DNA of 64,000 bases, from contig CM043959.1 of assembly GCA_014529385.2 (NCBI GenBank), forward strand, positions 496,001 through 560,000, written 5' to 3'. The position numbers and the translations under genes were made by a program. Of this stretch, positions 9,890 through 22,707 are shown one piece after another. Numbering within the stretch: position 1 is the first letter of the stretch; the number at the start of each line of letters is the position of its first letter. Source of the DNA: Adiantum capillus-veneris. Lineage: Eukaryota > Streptophyta > Polypodiopsida > Polypodiales > Pteridaceae. Below the pieces are notes generated by a model, which saw only the letters and a list, made by a program, of their open reading frames with translations, made no database searches and was not told where the DNA came from.

Positions 9890-10450
9890 GGAGAGCACTT
9901 TCAAACACGCTTTCATAAAAGGAGGCACATGATTCTACCTCCCCTAATCCATACCACCAAGGGAGGCCAACTTTTGTTGGAGCTCTACATTTGAATTGAA
10001 GTCAACCTACTAACAAAAATAATTTTTGGACACAAATACACTCAGTCCAAATCCACATTACCGGTCTAGGCTTGCCACAAGAGAGCCTCATAAATTCTTT
10101 ACTTCTTAGAAACAGCCTTGCTGTGATGAACTTAAGATAGGTGTGGTTTCTCAGCTTTATAAAGCTTGGATCCCTACACTGTTTCTCAGAAAGTATAACA
10201 ACATACTAGAGTAAAATTTTGCAAATGCATGTTTAACACGACTTGCAACACCTTGTCCTACAAAATAGAAGTTAAGTTACAACCCATTTGTCCAAACAAC
10301 GACTTGCACCATGTAGACACAAACATGAGACACATTATGTTAAGAGATTTCTTTACATTAGAATATTGTTAGAAGAATGAAGTATGCACGAAAAGTCAAC
10401 ACAATTTACTGCAATGACAGTCTTCAAATGTACAAAGTTGCAGCTCCTCA
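9890..10450 (-). repeat. Partial copy of a foldback repeat
   Basis: The reverse complement of this segment matches 23650-24150, including the arm (for example 'ttctgagaaacagtgtaggg') and the unique centre ('ttggtggtatggattagggg'). Only one arm and the centre remain; the other arm is missing. No coding potential. Confidence 0.7.
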
Positions 10451-10895
10451 CGATTGGCACCACCTTGTCCTACCAAAATAGGATTAACGATCACAACTTA
10501 CAGAGCAGATGAAAACTTGAGAAATGCCCATTACTTGCATTATCTTGTTTCATTAAGGTGTGGTTTGCAATGGGAAAAATAAGATCAGTCTCAAATAGTC
10601 AAAATACCATGCCAAGAAAAGAGAGCCTTTGAGGCTACCTTTACTAAAATTGATGGTTGGGCCTTCAATAGTGTTGCTTCCATGAGCATTAGTTATTTTC
10701 AATATCATGTGGTTTTCAAGGAAAAATAGAATCTCTCTATACAGAGCAGTCAAAATACTCACCTTCTTACATGGAGAAGGGATTGCTACAAAGGGGGGAT
10801 GGGAATCGAGATCTGCAGTAGCAAAAATATAGAAAAAATCTCCCTAAAGAAGCTCCCCCGTGGAGAGAGCTTTAGGAGGGAGTTTTCTCCCTTCT
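10451..10895. other. No feature recognised
   Basis: Non-coding sequence between the foldback fragment and the microsatellite cluster. I see no gene or repeat structure. Confidence 0.4.
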
Positions 10896-11460
<565 letters not shown>

Positions 11461-11461
<1 letters not shown>

Positions 11462-12139
11462 TAGTCGTTCTATTGGAAATTGGTCCTTGAGAAGGCATGT
11501 ATGCCATCTCTGTGATCACTTCATCTCTCGTAATCACTCTAAAAGGGAGTCCAAGTGGCTCCCTCTTTGGAATTCTTGTAGGAATTCTCATGTTTGGTGG
11601 AGGTATCTGTGGTTCTTTATTGACCAAATATCCACCTATGTCTAATGCAGTCCTTGGATTTGTGCTTTCTATAGTTCTATATTTTTGTCCATATTGTGTG
11701 TGCATGCGCACTTGCAAGAGCTCAAGCTCTCTCCTTATCTCTATCTTGACATGGTATTAGAAAAATTTCATGTACGTAACTTGGATGTGAGAGTGGCAAA
11801 AGTATAAATTGAAAGGTGTTTCCCGGTACAAGGAGAGTAATCTAGCTTTGCATTGTTAGTTGTCTCTATAAAGATAGATTGTAAAAACTATTAGAAATGC
11901 ATGTAAGGCGAGTACGGCCAGAAAAGGAAAGATGGAACAAGGTTGATATGGAACCTTAGTTTGCCTATCAAGCCCCAAAACTACACCAATGAGGATATTC
12001 AATATAATGTAGAACAAATTTTGCACATATGAAAGTACAACTGCAATATCATAATGATCTCCCTCATACTTTTGCCAATAATCATATATGTAATTTGTGA
12101 GGGGACAGATGGTGGATTTCTCCTCCAACGCAAGAGGAG
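11461..12139. other. Unassigned sequence, possible gypsy leader
   Basis: A primer-site-like 'tggtattaga' at about 11752, after 'cttgaca', could mark the LTR end of the family C gypsy element whose gag follows, but no paired LTR is visible. A 140-bp repeat shared with 45333-45483 lies inside. Confidence 0.35.
11773..11914 (+). repeat. Dispersed repeat, copy 1
   Basis: About 140 bp matches 45333-45483 in the same orientation, including the exact core tacaaggagagtaatctagc and the following cattgttagttg. Identity unknown; possibly an LTR end or a small dispersed element. Confidence 0.65.
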
Positions 12140-13260
12140 AAAGACCAAATTCTTGAAGTTTTTATGATTGAAAATACATTATCCAAGGCTGTAATAGGTT
12201 GTGAGAGTTCATATTTTGATGAGCTGATGGACGCAACAAAGAGAAAATATCTATATTGAGCCAACCAATACGACTACTTTGAGGATACGGGCAAGAAGGC
12301 CAAGGAATTTAAGGAGGATGGATAGGCTTTAAAGTTTGATATGTTTTTAGGCTTTAAGGATACCCATAGAGCCACAAATTTTGATGAGCCAATGGACGCG
12401 ACAAAGAGAAAGTATCTATATTGAGCCAACCAGTACGACTACCTTGAGAATAAGGGCAAAGAGGCCAAGGATCTTAAGAAGGATGGGTAGGCTTTAAAGT
12501 TTGATACATTTTTAGGCTTTAAGGATACCCATAGAGCCCTCACTTTTATCTAGCAGTTTGACATTGCTTATTTGGGAGGACATTACTCAGAGCACTCCAA
12601 GGTATGAAGAGTGGTGTCATATCTCTAAGGGAATTCCCAGACATGGTGGTCTACCCTATTGTTACACAAGAAAGCGTTGATGAAGTGGTTACAATTCAAG
12701 TGAGTTTTCACCTCTTTGTGGCTCACGCAAAAATACAAACAAGATGTGATCATTCCTTGGAATCATCTGAGGATGACCAAGGAAGACACAATAGATGTTT
12801 ACTATCAACGATACCTTTCCCCTTGTTTCTTCCTTTAAGAATATTACCTTCAAGCAACAAGTTGAGAGATTTTGTTGTGGACTCCCCAAATAGATAAGAA
12901 GCTATTAATTATAGAATTCTGAGTCCATGCAATTGCTCATGGGACATGCAAAACAAGGTTTTGTTATGCACACAGGCACTCTGACCTACCCTATAAACAG
13001 ACTTGTGGAGACCAAACAAGAATTGACCAATAATAATAGGACGAAGGAAAAAAGAACAGAAAAAGAAACCTTCATGCCCTAGATTGCCAGCAGAGCAGCA
13101 CACTGAGTACTACAAAGAGGGAAAATGTTACAGATGTGAGAAAGAAGGGCATGTGCTTGCCAAGTGCCCCAACAAAACATCCAATGATCAGGCAAAGGAA
13201 AAGCCTAAGAGTTCCAAAGCTGCAGAGAAGCAAGCAAAGAAAGGAAAGATGAAGGCATGA
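12140..13260 (+). pseudogene. Decayed gypsy gag (family C, plus copy)
   Basis: Fragments of a Gag polyprotein occur in several frames. A capsid-like segment with TWWS near 12630 is followed by a CCHC zinc knuckle at about 13135-13176 (CYRCEKEGHVLAKC, pattern CX2CX4HX4C) and a Lys-rich tail. A 165-bp in-frame duplication lies near the N-terminus (12214-12543). Numerous stops and shifts make it non-functional. The same family occurs on the minus strand at 45484-47104. Confidence 0.7.
12214..12543 (+). repeat. 165-bp tandem duplication inside gag
   Basis: Two adjacent units share 'ttttgatgag', 'gacgc(a/g)acaaagagaaa', 'tatctatattgagccaacca' and 'ggctttaaggatacccatag'. The period is 165 bp (55 codons), so the frame is preserved. 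The units have diverged by roughly 10-15 percent, so the duplication is old. Confidence 0.85.
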
Positions 13261-13261
13261 C

Positions 13262-15070
13262 TAGTAAAGAATTTTATGGGGGCCACCCCAGAACAAATGG
13301 ATGAAAGTACAGAGCTTTGCACAGCATGGGGCAAAGTACAAGACCAAGAAGTCCTTATCTTCTTTAACGGAGGATCCAAGGCCAATTTTATGCCAACTAA
13401 ATTGGTGGCTTGACTTGGGAGTACGCACACCGAGATGGAACCATCAGCCAAGGAAATTATAGTGGCACTAGGACAGGATGTTGCCATTACACCTATCACA
13501 CAGGCAAACTTTGGTTGCATTGTTAGGGGTATATAGGGCATGAAGACTTATACATCATGCCTTTGGAAGGGTGTGATGTCTTTTTGGGAATCCCTTGTTC
13601 AATAAGAACGACCTTATGGCCAATTATAGGGCAAGGAAAGTGACATTTAAGAATGAAAAGGGTAGAGATATAGCTCTTAATGTAAATTAAATGGTGAGTC
13701 TGTCCCACTTGTATCGGCTTCAAAAATTTTAAGATTAATAAAATCCAGCCATGTTTGTATACTCAATCTATTTGAATGAGTTATATGACAATACAACATC
13801 AAATTTATCTGACCTTGATTAGGAACGCCAAGATTTCTACAATCTCAAGCCGATTGTTTCTCTGAAGGCTTATCAAAGAGAGTTACCTCCTCAGTGACTT
13901 GAAGATCACACCATTGATTTGATTCCCAGTAGCAAACCACCAAACAATCCATAGGTACCAGAGCTTAGAATGAGTAAATTATGAACCAAGTGAAGAAATT
14001 CTAGAAAAGGCTTTAACCCAGTCCAATTCATCACCTTAGTGCTCGCAAATGTTGTTGGTATTGAAGAAACATGGACCTTGGAGAATGTGCATTGACTAAA
14101 GAGCTCCCAAAACAATCACCATGGAGAACAAGTTTCCAATACCCAATATTGATGATATACTAGACAAGCTATAGGGTTCTACATGTTTTAGTAGAATAGA
14201 CATGAATAGTGGCTATCATCAAATCAAGATCGCTCCTGGAGATGCATACAAGACCGCGTTCAAGATGATCTTTGGATCGTACGAGTATTTGGTGATGCCT
14301 TTTGGTCTCAAGAATGCTCTTGCAATGTTCAATAGGATGATGGACACGATTTTTAGAGAGTATGGTTGTTTGTGAGCACCTTTTTTTACGACATCATTGT
14401 ATTCTCCAAGAGTGAGACACAAAGCACATACACCGTCTATTAGAGGTTTTTGAGGCACTACAGCAACATTGACTGGTGGTTAATGAGAAAAAGAGCGAGT
14501 TTTTCTTACCAGCAAAGATACAATTTTTGGAACACATTGTTTCTGTAGAGGGTGTAAAGATGGACCCAGCCAAGGTTAAAAACATTAGAGATTTTTCAGA
14601 TTTGTTACCACAAATTCATTAGAAAGTTTGGGAAGATTGCTTCCCCATTACACATTTTGACACAGAAAGGGGTTCCTTTTTCTTGTGTAAGATCATAGAG
14701 TGCACCAGTCAAGACTCTAAAAGAGAAGTTGACAACTGGTCAAATGTTGGTACTACCAGATTTGCAGAAGCCATTTAAAGTTTAATGTGATGCCAGTGTT
14801 CGCAGTCTGTGAGCGGTCTTAATGCAGGAGGGCCATGTTGTAGCTTATGGAAGTAGAATGTCCTCGCGATTAGAGTGGGTTGCACATATTTATAAAAAGG
14901 AGCTATTGATAGTCATCCATGATCTTACTCGGTGATACCATTTTCCACTCAGAGCCAATTTTACAATGTTCCAAAGTTTGCGATACTTCTTGTCCCAGAA
15001 ACAACTTTCGAACAAATTGATGAGATGGACAAAATATTTTATCATAGTTTCACTTTTGAATCGTCCACAT
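13262..15070 (+). pseudogene. Decayed gypsy protease-RT-RNase H (family C)
   Basis: A protease-like segment (VLIFFNGGSKANFM, about 13350-13390) is followed by RT. The RT core is clear at 14198-14345 (MNSGYHQIKI, then YLVMPFGLKNA). At the active site the frame reads FFYDIIVFS, so the first Asp of the usual YxDD appears to be Tyr. RNase H follows (CDAS near 14790, then AYGSRMSSRLE). The ORF is broken by many stops. It is cut at 15070 by element 2 and resumes at 22708. Confidence 0.75.
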
Positions 15071-16073
15071 TGTCGTGTTGTGGCACGTGCATAATGTGAA
15101 AATAAAAATATCTACCTCACTCTTAATGTTTTTGATGTGTGGGACCAAATGCTACAATGTACATAGTGTGATATATGCGAAAACAGATGCCATAATTGCA
15201 GGCGTGTATATACCTTGTCGGGCAGGCAAGGCCAGGGATGTGGTACCATTGAATGTTCTACCACATTAAAGCATTCCTAATTTTCTTTAGGGATGTACAA
15301 ATGTCAAGTGTTTTGAAGTGGCACGCTCATTTTGCCTAGAAAGTTCAATGCGGGCGATCTTGGCCAAAAATAGCAAGTTTTGGGTGCGAGCATAAAAGAC
15401 GTGTCCATACTGCTTACCAAGTGGGAAAATGAGGTTCAAAATTAAAATTGAGCCCAATGGGATTTTTACACAAATTTAGGATTTTTCCCAGCTTGTTTGG
15501 AAATTTTACGGACAAAAAGGGACATTTTTGGGCAAAAAATGGCTAAAAATGATAAAAAAATAGCAAAAAAGTCTAAAATTGCACAACAAAGAATGTGCCA
15601 TTGTTGCTCAAGCTGATGGGAAAGTTCTAGATCCAAGAATGAGCTCATTTGGGCATATAAGCAAGGAGATATAACGATTTCAATATAGGGTGCTAGTCAG
15701 TCCCGTGTTGCTTCCACTACTTGTCTGAGGCTATGAGGCCTCCAATTAGGGTTTCCCCTCCTCAAATAGGGCTTCTCCAATGGAGTGATGAAGCTTCCAT
15801 GAAATGGTCACGAAGAAGAATCGAAGCATCAATTTAGGGTTTTTAACAGGTCAAAAGAGCATTGCATCTGTGCAATTGGGAGCGAGGCTACACCTAATCT
15901 TCACACACACAAGAGTTTTGAGTTAATATTGGTTCTTTTTCAAAGTGGAGCTTTCATGGCTGGAGTTTAGTTCTTTTTGAGTGTGTTTTTAGCTTCAAAT
16001 CATCTACGCCTTTCTTGATTTTGCTACGAATCTTCATAGTCAGAGGCCTAGCCACACTGCACACTTCTTGACT
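15071..16073 (+). repeat. 5' LTR of element 2
   Basis: Matches 21700-22707. A TATA-like catataagcaagg lies at about 15654. The last base is T where the 3' copy has A. Preceded by ACAT; the 3' LTR is followed by ACGT. Confidence 0.85.
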
Positions 16074-16079
16074 CATTGT

Positions 16080-16098
16080 TGGTAAACCCGACGCGAAG
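16080..16098 (+). promoter_or_regulatory. Putative primer binding site of element 2
   Basis: The sequence tggtaaacccgacgcgaag follows the LTR by about six bases and resembles the site in element 1. Confidence 0.5.
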
Positions 16099-16157
16099 TA
16101 AGCTAGGGTGAGGGTTCAAAAGCTTCATTGAAGGTTTTAAATTGAATCTTTAAAGTT

Positions 16158-16976
16158 ATGGAGAAACAAGAGCAACAGGGGGTTTGGTTTGATCCAGTCA
16201 CAATGCAAATGTTTCAAGGTTTTGCGGTGCTTATGCAACAACAACAAACTGCGGAAAGGAGGGAGCTTACATCAACCAAAGTACTTGACCAATTTAAAGG
16301 TAAACATGTAACAAAGTATCTTTGTGGATACGTAAAGGATATGGAGCTTCATCGAGTGCCTGAAGCAGAGATGGTACAAAGTTTTGAGCTAGTTGTGGTT
16401 CCTGAGATCAGAGAGCATGTAACGGGAATTAGAAATAAGAATGGGGCAACATGGGAAGCATTCAAGTTATTCTTAAAAGAAAATTATTTCATGGAGGACT
16501 CCCAAAGGGTAACAAAGAAGACTTTTTTAGAGTGGATAGTTTGACCAAACGAGGGACTTTCGCCTACCAAATTGCTAAGGGAATTTGAACACCGCTATGA
16601 TCAACTTTCAAGGACTGAGAAGGCTACCCTAAACTCAGAGAAGACATAGCTATTTTTTCAGGTAGTGGTAAAGAGATTCAAGAGAAGTTAGAGTTACTAC
16701 TTGAGGATAAGGATGCGGAACAAGGCTTAAGGACTGCTGGAATGAGGTTGAAGATGCAATTTCACTGCTAGCCAAGCAACAATGACGGAGAGACAAGATC
16801 AAAGTTAATCCTACTCAATCCCCAAGCATTCCTGAGAGTCCCATAAAGCCTGCTATTGTGGTTCCAAAGAGTGACAAGTCCATTCTAGATGATATTGTCA
16901 AGGGAATGCAAGAGCTCAAGTTGAATCTTACAAGGCTAGAAGAAATGGGGCAACCATTGGGTCAATCTACAGGGCG
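16158..16976 (+). pseudogene. gag of element 2, capsid part
   Basis: The ORF starts at an ATG about 85 bp after the LTR and is open to 16544. A Gln-rich N-terminal stretch is followed by a capsid-like segment (residues about 40-125, FKGKHVTKYL to KENYF). The reading continues in other frames after the TAG-like break to about 16970. It resembles the Gag-like ORF of element 1. Broken by stops. Confidence 0.65.
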
Positions 16977-17481
16977 ATGAATCAAATTAGAGAAAGCTTT
17001 TTCAATAGATGCATATGGTGTGATAGTACTGACCATGCAAGGAGGGATTGTGAAATTTTTAAAGACGATTTGACAAAGGAGCTTCTTTTCTTTAAAGATG
17101 GCAAATTTCACTTAAGTGAAATAGGTAAGCTCTTGGAGACAAACTTTGGCAAAGGTGGGATGAAAAAGCTAGTTGAGGACATGGCTACTAGCCATGCCAT
17201 CTTAATGGTTGAGGCCGACGCCTATGCGTTGGAGGTGGATCCAATAAAGCAAAAAGGATTCAAGGTTGGAAGAGAGGATTTTAAATAGTAAGGTGGAGTT
17301 TACCTTGGGTGAGGTCCTTGGAATAGCAAAGAAGGAGTTTCATGAAGAAATAATTGATATCATAAAGAGAAAGCATCAGTCTCTTACTGAATCTATCCAT
17401 GTACAGGGTGAAGAAGAGACTTTAAATGCACAAGGAGTACATGTCTATGGTGATCAACGTGACCAAACTAATGTTGGATGA
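16977..17481 (+). pseudogene. Zinc-knuckle region of element 2
   Basis: A nucleocapsid-type CCHC motif, CIWCDSTDHARRDC, lies near 17008-17050 and keeps all four ligands. It is followed by a conserved-looking FGKGGMKKL segment. A second open stretch in another frame reaches 17481 before the protease. Confidence 0.7.
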
Positions 17482-17562
17482 TGCAAGTCCAAGTGAGGAG
17501 TAAAACACGTTCGCTTCTTGAATGATGAAGATGAAGTCTAGGCCACTCACAAGAGTTATTAC

Positions 17563-18084
17563 TTGAAGAGTCACTGGGCAAGAGCGACTACTGAGACCCT
17601 GGTAAAAGTGGAAGACTTAGAAGAGCCATACATTGTGTTGATAGATCATGGGTCAAAAAATAACCTTATGTCAAAGAGTCTTAATCAGAAAGGAAAATGG
17701 CCAATTGAAATAAATCATGGATGGATGATTCGTGCAGCAAACAACTCATCAGGGGAGCTATATGTAGCTTGTCCAAATGTAAAGGTGGATATAGGGGATG
17801 TGAAAGATGACCAAAATTTCTTTGTACAGGAGATGTCTACATACCCTCTTATCCTTGGGCAGCAATACATCACTGCTACTCGCATGGAAACTAAGGTAAT
17901 GGACGATGGGTCAGCTTATGCTAGGATAAGGAGCAGGGATGGGAAGTGTGCAGTACATTTTTGTACTATTTGTGTGGACAATGAAAGGAACCGTGAAAGT
18001 CTTATAGAGCAACCCTTGCCAAAGAGAAACAAAGAATTCAAGGACTATAGATATATGAGGGGTTTTGTCCATGTACCATTATAG
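17563..18084 (+). pseudogene. Protease of element 2
   Basis: Aspartic protease-like segment with VLIDHGSKNNLMS at about residue 25-37. The catalytic triplet is D-H-G instead of the usual D-S/T-G. Downstream, YPLILGQQYI matches the second conserved protease segment (hydrophobic-ILG). The D-H-G form may be normal for this lineage. Confidence 0.65.
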
Positions 18085-18119
18085 AGTGGGATTGTAGTGG
18101 TACAAGAAGAGAAAATTTC

Positions 18120-19524
18120 TTGCATGATGTATATGCAAATGAAACATTTTCTACAGGTTTCATAGGATTAACAGACTATGGATCTATTGCTTCTACAAAG
18201 TGTGAGGACTTAAAGCGGGGTGAACAACAACATGTAAATAATGTACAAAGAGGTTTGAAGATGAATGGTTTTCTAGAAGATGATGAATGCATTGCAGATG
18301 TGTTTAATGAGTGTTCGTTTGTGGATACTATGCAAGACTTGATGTCTTTAGTGGATTGCAATTTGCGTATGGGAAGTGAGGTCATGAGAGTATGCTCAAT
18401 AGAAATGTATAAAGTCATTGAGGATTTCAAAAATGCTCAAGGTGTTGATGTACGAGTGGAGACCAAGTACAAGTGTGTGGTGAAGAAAGTGAAACCAGTG
18501 GCATTACCTCTACCAAAAGACTATACGGATAAGATGGATCAAGCTGCTTTGCAACCTAGTCTTTGTGAGCCAAGCATGATTGGGTATAAGCTTACACGGG
18601 ATTCTTTGAAGGAGTTAAAGATTGGTTGCAAGGATAGTTTGACAAAGGTTGAAAGAATATGTTTTGAAGAAATGCTTGCGAAATATGGAAAGGCTTTTGC
18701 ATTTGAGCCGCATGAGATAGGGTGTGATGATCCATCCATTTTTGCTCCTATTGTGATCTTCACTATCCCTCATGCACCTTGGAACGTGAGGCCTATTCCA
18801 ATTCCAAAGGCTCATTTGCAAAAACTCATTGAGTTGCTTAATGAAAAGATCAAGATGGGTATTTTGGAGCCTTCTTGTGCTCCATATTCAAACAAGTGGT
18901 TCACAATTCCAAAGAAAATTGGTTCTTTACACTTTATCCAAGATATGCAACCTGTCAACAAAGGTTACAATTAGAAATGTGGGTATAGGGCCAATTGTAG
19001 ATGAGTTTGTAGAGGCATTTGTAGAAAGGGTGATATATTCTATGGGGGATTTGTAATCAGGGTATGATCAGTTCCAACTAGCAATGGAAAGCAGGGACCT
19101 GACTACCATGAGGATACCTTTGGGTTTGGTAAGGATGTGCACCTTACCTCAGAGAGAAACTAATTCAGTTGCACATATGATGAATGGTATGAACAAAGTC
19201 CTATGTGACTTCATACCTCAAACTACAATGCCTTCCCTTGATGATGTGCCAATCAAAGGACGTGATGTAAGTGATATAGATGTGGCTCTGGACTCGAGGG
19301 GGTGCCGAAAGTATGTGGCAAACCATATCAATGATTGTGATAATATCTTGTCAAGGTTGGAAGAGGTGAACCTTACCTTGTCTGGCCAAAATGCAGTGTT
19401 TGGTGTGAATGAAGTTCTTATTGTAGGACATATGTGCGGGCCGTACGGTAGAAGGCCTCGTCCTGCAAAGCTTGATGTGATTCAAAGAATGAAAGATAAA
19501 TGCATTAATGTAATTGAGGTTTGA
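18120..19524 (+). pseudogene. Reverse transcriptase of element 2
   Basis: RT begins with the linker and fingers (PHAPWNVRPIPIP, then WFTIPKKIGSLHFI) to 18974. After a frame change the palm follows (LxSGYDQFQLAMES; TNSVAHMMNGMNKVL; then SLDDVPIKG). The active-site first position is Ser in place of the usual Phe/Tyr; both Asp are kept. Stops at about 18972, 19054 and 19522 break it. Confidence 0.75.
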
Positions 19525-20110
19525 AGGTTCTTGGGTGCATCTGTGTTCTATGTTATCTGGATTCCACATTATACGCATGTGGCAGAACCTTTGTATCAAC
19601 TCTTGAGAAAGAACCAAAAATTCCAATGGGAAGAAATGCACACACATGCCATGAGGAAATTAAAGAAGTTGCTGCTTATGTCTCCAACTTTGAGGAAAGC
19701 AAACTATGAATGTGGAAGATATGTAATTGTGAAAATGGATAATAGTCCCACAAGAATTGGATGGACGATGGGTGATTGGGCAAGATGATGATAATGGCAA
19801 GCGATACGTGGTGAGATTTGGAGAAAAAGTCCTAAGTGCTTGTCAATGCAACTATCCACGGGTAAAAAGAGAGTTATGGGGAGTAGTCACATCTTTGAAA
19901 TGTGACAAAGAGTATTTGATAGCAGAAAATGTAATAGTGGAGAGTGATTGTCTACCCCTTCTTGGAACGATTACAAGCTACTCAACACCCGACATTGCTA
20001 TGATGAGATGGATTACCTACATGAAGTCCTTGAATTCAAAATTTAAGCATATTGCAGGGAAAGATAATCTAGTTGCGGATATTCTTTCAAGAGTAAGGTA
20101 TGAAAACAAT
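19525..20110 (+). pseudogene. RNase H of element 2
   Basis: The connection segment (ASVFYVIWIPHY, YQLLRKNQKFQW) is followed by RNase H with VKMDNSPTRIGW, then SACQCNYPRVKRELWGV and KHIAGKDNLVADILSR near 20045-20095. Frame changes at about 19780. Confidence 0.7.
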
Positions 20111-21638
20111 GAAGACATGGTTGAGGGCGATGATGTAGGCATACAGTTCTATAGTATCTCTCATGCCAAGGGTAATCATGTTTGCCTGTCAAATGCACTT
20201 GAGTCGTCTATAGAGGACCTATATCAAGGTGATTGGTTTCTCATTGGACGCTATCTAAGCACTTTGACAAGGCAAGAAGGGTGGAATGACCAAGAGTTTA
20301 AAAGCATACGGAGAAAGTCCTATGGATACTTTTTGAAAGATGGGTACTTATGGAAGCATCCAAAACAAAGAAATGGAATTCCGTTGAGAGTCTTGAATGA
20401 TAAGGACGCTCAAAATGAGCTTATGAAAAAGTTTCATGAGAGTCTTTATGCGGGACATAGAGGTGTATAGGCCACCTTTACTAAAATGAAAGAGAGGTAT
20501 TGGTGAAAAGATATGTATAAAGATGTATCTCACTTTGTGGAGTCTTGTGAAACCTATCAAATGTATTCAGATGTACGTCATCATGATGGGTTGCACCCTA
20601 CTTACCCATTAGCCATGCACTATAAGTGGGTAGTAGAATTGGTTACAATGCCATTGGGATTATAGCAAATGAGATACATAGTGCTTGCACGAGAAGACTT
20701 AACCAACCAAGTAAAAGGTTGTGCTCTAAGAAAAAAAATCACAAAAGGGATATGTAAGTTCCTCTTGGATTATGTAATTAGCTGTTGTGGCTTTGTGGGG
20801 AAAATAACAGCGGACAGTGATGAGTTGGATGCTGACAAAGCAAGGGAGTTTTTCTCTAGGTTGGGCATTAAACTTTCTCTCACTATTGCATATAATCCTG
20901 AGGGAAATGGTAAATCAGAGCGTGGGCATCCTCCTATCATTAAAGCTTTGGCTAAGGCCTACAAAGGTAAAATGGGAGAGTGCCTAGGTTATTGCCTTAT
21001 GCTTTATGGGCTGATTGTACAACTCATAGCTCAATTACTGATTATATGCCTTTTGAGTTGATGTATGGTTAGAAACCTATAATGCCAATTGAGGATGTAA
21101 TTCCCACATGCAATGTATTACCTTGGGAAGATGGAATGAGTAGGGAAGACCTTCTTGATTTGCGCATACAATAGTTAGAAAGAAGGCCTCAAGATATTGA
21201 GATTGCAGTAGCACGATTGAAAGATACAAGGTTAAAGAATAAAGACAAATTTGATAAGAGGCATAGGCTTGGACCTAAAGCTATTGAGGAAGGTGATTGG
21301 GTGTTGGTGTATGACAACAGTCTTGACAACCAACATTCAACAATAAGAGAGCTTTCAAAGAGATGGTTTGGTCCTTATGTAGTTCAACATGTACATGGGA
21401 ATGCAATTTATACCTTGCATGAGCTAGACAAGACATAAATGAAGATTCCCATTACAGGGAAAAGAATCAAGTTATTCAAACAAAGATGTGATACAGATTC
21501 CTTTGATTCACAGGAAAGTTAGCATGAAGGCTTTGATGAAAATGTTATGGATGTGGATGAAGAACGAGAGGGTGATGCGTTAGATTTTGTTGCAAGCGAT
21601 GATGAAATCGACATGTATGTGGACTTAAATGAAGATTG
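20111..21638 (+). pseudogene. Integrase and tail of element 2
   Basis: The zinc-binding start keeps two His (HESLYAGH, about 20436-20460) and the first Cys of C-x-x-C; the second Cys is Tyr. The catalytic core keeps candidate D-D-E residues: AREDLTNQVKG (20689-20720), TADSDELDADKA (20810-20845) and NPEGNGKSERGH (20895-20930). A C-terminal DNA-binding segment (GDWVLVYDNSLD ... RWFGPYVV, 21292-21380) follows, then an acidic tail to 21638. Internal stops inactivate the frame. Confidence 0.72.
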
Positions 21639-21685
21639 AACCTGTTACAAAAAGATGTGTGGCACATGCCGGAGGATGTGCAAGT

Positions 21686-21699
21686 TTAGAGGGGGTGAA
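21686..21699 (+). promoter_or_regulatory. Polypurine tract of element 2
   Basis: The run agagggggtgaa directly precedes the 3' LTR and matches that of element 1 except for one base. Confidence 0.65.
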
Positions 21700-22707
21700 T
21701 GTCGTGTCATGTCACGTGCATAGTGTGAAAATAAAAATAGCTACCTCACTCTTAATGTTTTTGATGTGTGGGACCAAATGCTACAATGTACATAGTGTGA
21801 TATATGCAAAAACGGATACCATGATTGCACGCATGTACATACCTTGTCGGGCAGGCGAGGCCAAGGACGTGGAACCGTTGCATGTTTTACCACATTAAAG
21901 CATGCCTAATTTGCTTTAGGAATGTACAAATGTCAAGTGTTTTAAAGTGGCACGCTTGTTTTGCTTAGAAAGTTCAATGCGAACGATCTTGGCCAAAAAT
22001 AGTAGGTTTTGTGCACGGGCATAAAAGACGTATCCAAAGTGCTTACCAAGTGGGAAAATGAGGTTCCACATTAAATTTGAGCTGAGTGGGATTTTTCCAC
22101 AAATTTAGGAAATTTTCCTAGCTCGTTTGCGCATTTTACTGACAAAAAGGGGACTTTTTTTTTTTGGGGGGGGGGGGGATGGCTAAAAATGGCCATATGC
22201 CACATCAACAACAGTGTCGTTGTTGCTCAAGCAGAGGGGGAAGTTTTAGAGCCAAGAATTAGCTCATTTAAACATATAAGCAAGGAGATACAACCATTCC
22301 AGTATAGGGTGCTAGTGCAGTCCCGTGCTGCTTTCACTACATGTTCTAGGCTGTGAGGCCTCTAATTAGGGTTTCCCCTCCTCAAATAACTATTTGTGCT
22401 TCTCCAATGAAGTACTAAAGCTTCTATGAAATGGTCACAATGAAGAACTAGAGCGTCAATTTAGGGTTTTTAACAGGTTGAAAGAGCACTGCATCTGTGC
22501 AATTGGGAGCCTACACCTAATCTTCACACAAACAAGAGTTTTAAGTTAATATTGGTTCTTTTTCAAAGTGGATCTTTCATGGTTGGAGTTTTTTCCTTCT
22601 TGAGTGTGTTTTTAGCTTCAAATCATCTACGCCTTGCTTGATTTTGCTACGAATCCTCACAGTCAGAGGCCCGACGCTTTCCTAGCCGCACTATGCACTT
22701 CTTGACA
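21700..22707 (+). repeat. 3' LTR of element 2
   Basis: Matches 15071-16073 at roughly 88-90 percent by eye, so this insertion is much older than element 1. It contains a T-run/G-run (about 22157-22179) absent from the 5' copy. Confidence 0.85.

Larger units (their letters stand above)
15071..22707 (+). mobile_element. Degenerate Ty3/gypsy element with full domain set (element 2)
   Basis: LTRs of about 1.0 kb (15071-16073, 21700-22707) flank gag, zinc knuckle, protease, RT, RNase H and integrase in gypsy order. LTRs start TGTCGTG and end CTTGACA (CTTGACT in the 5' copy). The primer-site region and polypurine tract resemble those of element 1. Several stops interrupt the coding region. The element lies inside the RNase H region of family C. 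Its RT and integrase resemble a non-chromoviral lineage that I associate with early land plants and fungi; that assignment is from memory and tentative. Confidence 0.88.

Noticed and set aside
22157-22179. T-run followed by G-run, and poly-C runs at 31140 and 60299, as functional motifs
   Set aside because: The run at 31140 is the polypurine tract complement; the others look like homopolymer expansions or sequencing effects.
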